Made by a program: the position numbers and the translations under genes
Origin: Agrostemma githago
Lineage: Eukaryota; Streptophyta; Magnoliopsida; Caryophyllales; Caryophyllaceae
Direction of reading: 5' to 3'
Assembly (NCBI GenBank): GCA_958450325.1
Contig: OY288259.1
Span: forward strand, 59,794,987 to 59,858,986
Length of the DNA: 64,000 nucleotides
Notes under the pieces: model-generated
The model's input: only the letters and a program-made list of their open reading frames with translations
Told to the model about the DNA's origin: nothing
The model's database searches: none
In this document: positions 56,580-64,000 of the stretch, one piece after another
Position numbering within the stretch: the stretch's first letter is position 1
Layout of the letters: each line of letters opens with the position of its first letter

Positions 56580-57218
56580 ATCAAATCCACCAATAAAAAT
56601 GAATTAGTCAAAGTAATATTTATAATTAGCAAAAAGTTGTTTGGTCTTTTAATCTAATACTACCAACTATTTACGTAATATTAAATTTTCAACGAAAAAT
56701 ATTGCACATGCGTTTGGATTTCATAATCTTCACTGCTCATAATAAGGTTTGTTTAATTTGGTTACCCTCGAAAAAAAACTTAAGAGTTTAATTTCATATG
56801 AATTGGAAATTTGGTATACGTAGTTTGTTAGGTTGCCCTAATTCACGTGAATTGGAGATATCCTATGAATACAATTCTTCCATGATCGATGTAGGAAGTT
56901 ACGAGTACTTAATTAGCTAACCCTTGATGAAGTGATGATCGAGTGAGAATCCGCATGGAATCAGAGTTTCTACATACATGTGTGTAAACCACTTTTTTAG
57001 TTTTACTTGAAATGTGAAAATCATGTGACGCTAGAGTTATTACGAAAGTGATTTTTCAATTTTCAATTGAGTGACCCTATATATATTTTGAGTAATATAA
57101 CAAAGTGAAGTGAATGTTTCAAGATGTGAAAGTGACATCTATTAAAAACACATACATATAGAAATAGTCATTCGTATACTATATTATCAAGAGAGATTGA
57201 CGAGAAAATAATTAATAT

Positions 57219-57221
<3 letters not shown>

Positions 57222-57256
<35 letters not shown>

Positions 57257-57263
57257 CCTCGTA

Positions 57264-57308
<45 letters not shown>
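57222..57308. repeat. Paired (AT)n microsatellites
   Basis: Two pure AT runs (about 30 and 38 bases) around a 19-base unique spacer; the whole can form a hairpin. Confidence 0.93.
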
Positions 57309-57309
<1 letters not shown>

Positions 57310-58326
57310 CTCCGTAGTACAGATACAAGTCGAGTAGGATCTAAATGATAAGGAGTAATAAAACTCTCTCTTACAATATAAATTTTGTCACTATTACTTT
57401 TATTTCTACCAGGGTTTGAACTCGAGATCCTGATTAATGTTGATGGTAAAGAGACAATAATGTTTGTAAGAGGTGGGTAATTAAAATTGCATTACTAGTG
57501 ATTAGTGCCCCATGTTGATTGCACACAAACATTATCTTAAACAAGTTTCTTAATTCTTCCCAAATTACTATGCACATGCAAATGTTACCTTATTATTACC
57601 ACTACTCAACTAGTTTAAGTCGGCAAAACTTGGTACAGTGAAACAGTAAAAAAAAAAATTACAAAATAACCGAAGAAAGTAAAAAAAAAATGATGGATAT
57701 TGGTACGCTCCATATCGAAAGGTCCAGATTTTAGGGTTAGAATTGTTAGGAGTTTGGGTACATACAGTTTATATTTATTTAATTAAATAAAAATAAAAAT
57801 AAAAAATAATGGGTGGGCGAATATAATTTAGGTTTGGTGGGGTCGAGATATGTATGTATCCGAAATCCGAACCAGAGAACGAAGCTCCACGTGTAAGTCA
57901 CCTTCCAATCATATCCATTATTTGTGGGAAGGAGTGCATCTAATTCCTATTTTCTGACATGATAGCGCGTGCCTTTCACATCCTAGGGTTTTCCCTCCAC
58001 CTTTTTTTTATTTATCAAATTTAAAAAATAAAATAAAAAGTGTAATACAGTACTACTATTGTACTAATAATATTTATTTTATTTATTTATTTATTATTTT
58101 GGAGTAAATGGTTTGTGATAAGAAGGCACTATGGGAAGAGCTATGGTCTAAGACCAAGGCTAGATGCCTTTTTCTTTCTTTCTTTAAAACATGGATGACC
58201 CCTCCCCCTCCCCCTCCCATAGGGGGCCGTATGACGTGACATATCATACCATCCACACAAATACTACCCTATTTCACTCCCAAGCTAGTACTTCTCCACA
58301 CCAAAATAATCTTCCCGTTTATTATT
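57309..58326. other. Gene-free spacer
   Basis: It contains TTTATTTATTTATTTATT (58078-58094) and a short GA/CT patch. The segment 58190-58320 is C-rich with a 62-codon frame of no likeness. Confidence 0.4.
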
Positions 58327-58340
58327 ATAATCTCTCACAA

Positions 58341-58414
58341 AATCGAAGATATTTTGGCCTAATGATTAAGCTATTGTAATACGACTAAGTGCGCTTTTCA
58401 TTGAACCAAAAGAA
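58341..58414 (+). mobile_element. tRNA-derived SINE, copy 6, internally deleted, with 14-bp target-site duplication
   Basis: Flanked by the perfect repeat ATAATCTCTCACAA (58327-58340 and 58415-58428). The head (TCGAAGATATTTTGGCCTAA) joins straight to the tail (ATTGTAATACGACTAAGTGC ... TTGAACCAAAAGAA). The middle with the B-box is gone, so the copy cannot use its own Pol III promoter. Confidence 0.9.
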
Positions 58415-58487
58415 ATAATCTCTCACAATAAAATACGGAGTGTAAGTGAGGAAAATCTTACTGGTATGAAAGGATATAGTAATTATT

Positions 58488-58651
58488 CTCCTCAATTCGT
58501 CAGTATTCTTAATCTATTCATAAAGATGAATCAAACAATATCTCACGTGACTATATTTTTTCTTATAGATTGTCGGGAATATGAATGGTTCTATTGAGTT
58601 GTGAATAATGTTCAATAGGGAAACGTACCTTTTGGATTTGAAAGAAGGGAG
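58488..58651. mobile_element. MITE, family of the element at 60007 (shortened copy)
   Basis: It shares AATATGAATGGTTCTATTGAGTTGTGAATAATGT-like text (given in part), and ends GAAAGAAGGGAG/TA as in the 60007 copy. The left third is missing. Confidence 0.65.
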
Positions 58652-58653
58652 TA

Positions 58654-60004
58654 CTCCATTTAATTAATAATCCTATTTATGGAGTGAAGGATTAAAAAGA
58701 ATTGGAGGGAGTCCATTTAATTAATAACCATATTTATTTATTTACAGCATTATCTTACCTAATTAAGGAGTAATACCTTCATCAATTAATAGGAAGTGGA
58801 GTAATTAATTAGATGAAATATTTTGTTGATGAAGTATGAGTTGATAGTATTACAATATTTACTGATTATAGTGTACATTAATTCTGAAATCGTTCTTTCT
58901 TTTGACTTTTTTCAAGGTATATGTTCATTATATTCTCGATCTTTACGCCCATTAGTTGTTATCTTTTTCATATCAATTGGGGCACAAAGTCGTAGAAATG
59001 GAAAAATAATTCTCTTATATTGTATTTACTATCAGCTTAAAAAACTTCGGTCCACAACCACAAAACTTGTTTAAAGAAAAAAATAGATAATCATTGATTA
59101 ATAAACCTAAAAAAGAAAATACAAAAGTATAAATCGCGTGGGAGGGGGAATACTCGTCTGTAATAGTTATACCCAACGACATAACAAGTGACAATAATTA
59201 TGATGAATTTACAAAGATTTAAATACGTAGTATAAAATATAATGATTTTTTTTATTAATATAGTACTTTGTACATAATAGCGATAATAATTCGTATGAAA
59301 GGTTGTTTGTGTAACTACGAGATAAAAATGATAAAGGAAATGAAATTTCATTTCAATATTAATTTTTTTATATAGCTTATTTAAACTTGTTTACTTTCCA
59401 TTACAGTAGATAAGTTAAGATGTACAATATGTATATCATGATTGACAAATACTCCGTAATAATAATAGCGAGCAAATGTTTGTTATTTTGTTTTTCGAAG
59501 AGAGGAAAAGTTGAAAAAACACCGTAAAGTAAAATTTCTTACTATTACCCCAGTTGAAAATCCAATTACCTATTCAACTACGCTAGTTTAAAATTGAATT
59601 AAGACACTGGCTTAAAATAGAGCTCAGCAAAAAAAATCTACATTTTAATTAGAATCAAATACTATCTAAATTGTCATTTCCCTATTTACTAGCTTTACTT
59701 TCTACCTTTATTTATTTATTTATTTATGTCAACATAATGTAGACTAAATAAATACAGGTTTACTTACCTTTCAAACATTTTTGTTTGCAATACAAATACA
59801 TGAAAAAAAAAGAAAGCAAGAGGGGAGGGTTAGATAGGGGAGCCACGCATAGATGCAAAATGTGTGTTGTTTTTACACAAAACCACCTTTCAAGATTTCA
59901 AGGACACATTACATCCATTTGCAATAAAAATAAAGTAAAAAGGAGTATTACTTCACTCCACAACCTATTACCACGCGAGATCTTATTTGATTCGTCTTGA
60001 CAAG
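58654..60004. other. Gene-free AT-rich spacer
   Basis: Low-complexity ORFs at 58823-59074, 59091-59351 and 59785-60000 have no likeness to known proteins. TTTATTTATTTATTTAT near 59708. Confidence 0.4.
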
Positions 60005-60006
60005 TA

Positions 60007-60266
60007 CTCCTTCATTCAAATCCAAACTATACATTTCTGTTTTGCACCTTTGTCGAGATGCGTTTTGCATCATTGATATCTTTTATTTTACATTAGCAAA
60101 AATTATAAAAATTTGATATTCTTGACCTACTCGTAAAGATGATTCAAACAAGATCTCACCTGATTATATTTTGTTTTACAGATTGTCAAGAATATCGAAA
60201 ATTCTCTTTAGTTGTGAATAATGTCAAAAAAAAAGAAATGTACACTTTGAATTTGAAGGAAGGGAG
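60007..60266. mobile_element. MITE, 260 bp, best copy of its family
   Basis: TA-flanked (60005-60006, 60267-60268). Ends CTCCTTCATTCAAATCCAAA and, reversed, CTCCCTTCCTTCAAATTCAA continue as inverted repeats through TATACATTTC / GTGTACATTTC. Copies at 55347 and 58488. Confidence 0.85.
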
Positions 60267-60425
60267 TAGATATTAACGATGTAAAATATGTATCGACAAA
60301 TGTGCACAAAAAAATGAGTACATTGGAGTCGAAAGAAGAACGTACTCTAATAAATAATACGAGTAAATAATAAATAATTTAATAATAATAATAATAATAA
60401 TAAATGAATACTCATAATAATAAAG

Positions 60426-60795
60426 TTGAAGAAAGAGGGTTTCCCTCTCTCCTCTCACCTCATCTTTCTCCATATTTTCTCCCACATTTCCTCTCTCTAC
60501 TTTCTCTATCTAAAAAACTATCTTCTCTCCCTCATTTTCCTCCTCCTTCTCCTCCTCCTCCTCCTCTTCAATCTCTCTAGTGTTCCTTTACCAACCACAC
60601 CAAAATCAAAAAAACAAAATTTAGGGTTTTCTTCATCTTAATCTCCTCTTCAAACCCATATCAACAAGTTTCAATCTTTTCATCAAAGTTGTCACCTTTA
60701 TTGATGATAACTAGTACTAGTAGTAGGAGTAGTAGTAAACTAGTAGTAGCATAAAACGGCGCCGTTTCAGATCCAACTCCACTTGATTTTAAGGT
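60426..60795 (+). promoter_or_regulatory. Promoter/leader region of the EMF1-like gene
   Basis: A long CT-rich stretch (60440-60580, with CTCCTCCTCCTCCTCC) typical of plant leaders. Then a TAGTAGTAG run and the perfect 14-bp palindrome AAACGGCGCCGTTT (60754-60767). A leader exon probably ends at AAG/GTCACC (60792) or CAG/GTCAAT (60800). Confidence 0.55.
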
Positions 60796-60800
60796 CACCC

Positions 60801-62288
60801 AGGTCAATTCTCTCTTCTCTTTCTTCAATTATTTTCAGCTGGGTTTTTGTTTCTTTATCTATTTTTAATTTTTAATCTAATCTCAGCTCACTTCAGTTTT
60901 TTTTTTTTTTAGCTTAATTTACTTTTTTTTTTTTTTTTTTTTTTTAGATTAAAAAGATGTTACCTTTACTAATTCTATTGCATATGTTGGGTTGAGCTCA
61001 CAATAGTTGGTTGTGAAAGTTGTTTAGTTGATTTTGTGATTTTTCATTGGAAGCCCTAGATCTTGTATTTTCTGGATTATTTGGGGGTTAATCCTAATTT
61101 TATGGTTAACTAGTGTTATAGTTGGGTTGATTAGCTAATTATGTGATTAGCAAAGATGAAATTTTGTGGTGTGAACTGGGTTTTTGGGGGTGTTTACTTA
61201 CTTGGAAATATTGGGAGTTTTATATTTTATGTGGGAAATGTGTTTTTTTCTATTTAAAGAAAACCCTAATCAAATAATCAACTCTAATTTGTATGATATG
61301 TTGTTTAATTTTGTGGTTATGATAGTATAATTACAATCATGGTGTTGGTGTTGGTGTTGGTGTTGTTACTCCATCAACAACAGTTTTCTGGGTTTGATCT
61401 TGTACTAGTTTCAGATCTAGGGTTGCTCTTCAATCAATTAATCGATTAATCGTCTCGATTTTAAAAAATAAATTGGGAAAATTTGTGAAGGTCACTCCTT
61501 AAGTTGGGTTGTGTTCTTGGTGGTGCATATGATAATGGAGTGGCTATGGGAAGAAATTGGGTGAGTGAGGGGCCACAATTTTTGTTTTCTATTTTGGACT
61601 TTGCTCATCCATCTTCTTTTAATCTCTTTCATTTGCTTCAACTTTTGTTTTCTTCTTACTGTGGCTTTGATTTTTTTTGCTTGTTGAGGTTCATGTCCTA
61701 CCCTTCTCAGTCGATATTGATAAACTCCGTAGTTTTATTTGTTGATGTGTTGTGGAATGTGATTAATTTCGAAGATGGAGGAGGAGAGGAGGGAGTACCC
61801 TTCTGCTGTGGAGGTTTGTTGTTTGGTTCGAGGTGATGTATTCCGTAGATTATGTTTTAGGGATGAAGAGTTTCCGATGGTGTTCATTGATGTACCTTTT
61901 GTGCATGCATTTTCACACATATTATGCCTCGAAGTTGTAGATTTGGTCATTTATGAGGATGCTTCAATAATTGATCTCATGCTTGACTCTAATGATGCTC
62001 CGGATTGTGTTTAGATGTCGAAAATGAGGGCTTTGCAGCTTCATGTTTAGCATCAATTTAATAAATCCACTTGGATTCTTTGCATGACTAAGATGGATCC
62101 TGCAGAGATTTAATGAAATGTTATCGAGAGAGGGTTATGAATTATGATAAACTGGTGATGACTAACGCCTCGTGTACATTCTGGTGGCTGTTGATTAATA
62201 GCTGTACTTTACTCCTTTGCATAGACATTTCTGATTTCATCTCTGCATCGGAATCTCATCCTGACAGTTGTGTAATTTTTTGTTGTAG
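60801..62288 (+). other. Long leader intron(s) of the EMF1-like gene
   Basis: U-rich with T runs (60900-60911, 60923-60945) and a GGTGTT repeat (61341-61366). The acceptor is TTTTTGTTGTAG at 62288. It includes frames at 61504-61836 and 61775-62014 that could be extra leader exons with upstream ORFs, but nothing proves this. Confidence 0.5.
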
Positions 62289-62306
62289 TGTGGTTGAGAT
62301 TTTATC

Positions 62307-64000
62307 ATGGCAAGTCCTGTTGTGAAGTTAAATCCTCAACATGACCCGGGTCTAAACTTCAAATCCTCAAGGCTGCATGCATCAGTAGATTCAGTACCTG
62401 TGGACAACCCGTGTGATGAGAAAAATAAACAGGTTGAACGCAAATGCAACCATTTCTCTATACGGTAAGATTTATACATTTTGCTTTCAGTTTTGGCAAG
62501 TTTTGCTTCTCCATACGGTTTCTTATGTTTGATTGTTTGAGTTTCTATGTGCCTGGTTTATTCTTTCTCCTTGTCTGAACTTGTTTTGCTGATAGATAGC
62601 CGTATTATTGTGTACATATGACCCCTTTACTTTAATGTATGTGATATTTCTCAAGGTACTGGGGTAATGCTATTGCTATAACTTGTGTTTCAGAGTTCAT
62701 GTCTGGTGTTCTTTGAGAAGTGACTTATTCCAACTGTATTTGCTCTCTTCCTGAATTAGAATTAGAACCTACCTGAACATTTTGTCAAACTATCGACATT
62801 TGCAGTGGATACGTTTCAGAAGTGCGCAAAAGGGATCCTAAAATTTGCTACCCATTTTCCCTGAAAGATTCAGTTGACCCGGGGCAGGATCTGCCTCCTA
62901 TGGTCGTACCAAACTTCAGGTGGTGGCGGTGTAACAGCTGTGTTCCAGAAGCTAAAATCGATCTTATGCGAGATTCCCTTGGGGCAGGTAATGGAGAAGC
63001 ACATAATGCTGTAAATGCAGATGCTTCTACTCTTATAGTAGGTCAATCGTCAAAAGTAGATGCCGGTAAAGTTCGAAATACTGAAGCCAGTACATCTACT
63101 GATTCTAATGAGAACAAAAATCATCCCTCAACATCAGCTGACTTGAAAAGAAAAGGGAAAGCACATGTGAATGCTGAGATTCCACTGTTTTCAGGTTCAC
63201 TCTCTTCCTATACACAAGCAGTCTACATCTTCGTCACCATATTACTAATCTATGTTGGTACTCTAGTGCTGCGAATGAGTGTCATTGAGGAAATGGAGTT
63301 ATTAGATGCGTTTTGAACTATCTCTGATGGCGAACAATGAACATACCCGAGCTACTTGCACAAATCATAACACAAGGGAATTCTGAATTAACTCTAGGCT
63401 CTTGTTTATATTCAGGCTCTGAAAATGGCATCGTAAAGGTTTCTGTAAGCCAAAGGAATCCGCAACAAACGTCAGGTCAAATAGAAGTTGACCTATTGGC
63501 TGGAAGTCAAGGTATACAATATCTGCCATTTGATGTACCAGTCCTGAGCATTCTGTGTAATCATGCTAACATTGTTGTTACCTCTGACAGTTAATATTAA
63601 TTCAAGATTCAATGAAAACGGAACCATTACAGGCCTTTCCAAAGACTGCAGAGCAGGCAGGACTGAAGTAGGACCATCTGAGGGCTATGTGAATCGAAAA
63701 GTGGACCGTGTCGTTACAATTGAACAGGGAGAACCACAAACCTCTTCGCAACATCAACGAGTTGGATCACCAACCAATGGTGTAGCTGGCATTGTAAGTG
63801 GGTCTTGCAGTCACAGCCAAGGTCTAGACAATGTACCAAATTCGAACATGTATAGTGGTGGACCGTCATATGTTGTAAAACCTGAAGCCACAGTTACCTT
63901 AAATAATATAAATAATTTTTGCGAAGATGATGATGATTATTTAGGGGCAGAGCGACGGAAAAAGCCTAAAGTGAGACTTTTGAGTGAGTTGTTGGGCTTA
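62307..64000 (+). CDS. EMF1: EMBRYONIC FLOWER 1 (EMF1)-like Polycomb protein, N-terminal part
   Basis: Coding exons: 62307-62464, 62806-63194, 63416-63511 and 63591 to the window edge, all with GT/AG borders and phase kept (351 codons so far, open). The start MASPVVKLNPQHDPG follows the leader intron directly. The diagnostic EMF1 N-terminus is residues ~44-98: KCNHFSIRGYVSEVRKRD, CYPFSL and VPNFRWWRCNSC. After a Ser/Asn/Lys-rich variable part comes RRKKPKVRLLSELLG at ~339-350, a second hallmark of EMF1. EMF1 is a plant-specific chromatin protein linked with PRC1/PRC2 that keeps H3K27me3 and silences flower and seed genes during vegetative growth. The C-terminus with its LXXLL-type and nuclear signals lies beyond the window. 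Overall similarity is expected to be low outside these motifs, as is usual for EMF1. Confidence 0.93.

Noticed and set aside
56402..56632. 76-codon ORF with an (Ile-Tyr)n run
   Set aside because: A translation of the AT microsatellite.
57411..57440. Another SINE-like B-box (GAGTTCAAACC on the minus strand)
   Set aside because: No A-box, 3' body or target duplication nearby.
62822..63316. 164-codon ORF starting MRKRDPKICYPF
   Set aside because: It is EMF1 exon 2 read through into the next intron; the true start is in the exon at 62307.

Overview
This is a stretch of plant nuclear DNA. The genes have introns and GT/AG splice sites. The recognisable genes are a plant polyubiquitin, a 113-aa eIF1/SUI1, APC10, an early-nodulin-like protein, NAC-type transcription factors and an EMF1 homologue. 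Introns and spacers are AT-rich and full of TA-flanked MITEs, a tRNA-type SINE, LINEs and an LTR element. A eudicot is certain from the gene set. Caryophyllales/Amaranthaceae is my guess from the general look of the repeats, not something proved here.

Layout. 1-1138: minus-strand LTR retrotransposon running off the left edge, with LTR, primer-binding site and an unrecognised 239-codon open frame. It sits just inside an intron of a minus-strand ankyrin-repeat gene (1227-2756), which therefore has no visible 3' part. 4085-5671: polyubiquitin gene with a leader intron. 7420-10452: eIF1 (SUI1) gene with a long leader intron. 10650-27400: a complex tandemly duplicated locus made of a ~330-bp repeat array, a ~178-bp repeat array and a divergent NAC-like gene. 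There are two intact NAC-like genes (20223-21488 and 24829-26085) and one 5'-deleted pseudogene (14107-14597). A copy of the SUI1 downstream flank was carried along, and the arrays were later hit by a truncated LINE and a MITE. 28175-28404: tRNA-Leu(UAG) and tRNA-Pro(UGG). 29608-31483: APC10, six coding exons. 31762-32085: small secreted Cys-rich peptide. 32989-33697: early nodulin-like protein. 35011-42554: an essentially full-length L1-type LINE with 14-bp target-site duplications and several frameshifts. 42570-60270: gene-poor DNA holding a SINE family (several copies with perfect target-site duplications), many Stowaway-like MITEs, a 1.1-kb long inverted repeat, AT microsatellites and a GGGGTT tract. 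60430-64000: leader region and first four coding exons of an EMF1-like gene, which continues past the right edge.

The host genes do not form a pathway. Ubiquitin, eIF1 and APC10 are housekeeping genes for protein turnover, translation start and cell-cycle ubiquitination. EMF1 is a Polycomb-type repressor of the floral programme. The NAC-like cluster is the locally evolving part of the window. I found no operon-like or CRISPR-like system. The most original observations are the NAC/satellite segmental duplication, the SINE family with its target-site duplications, the ATGA-coupled LINE and the long inverted repeat.
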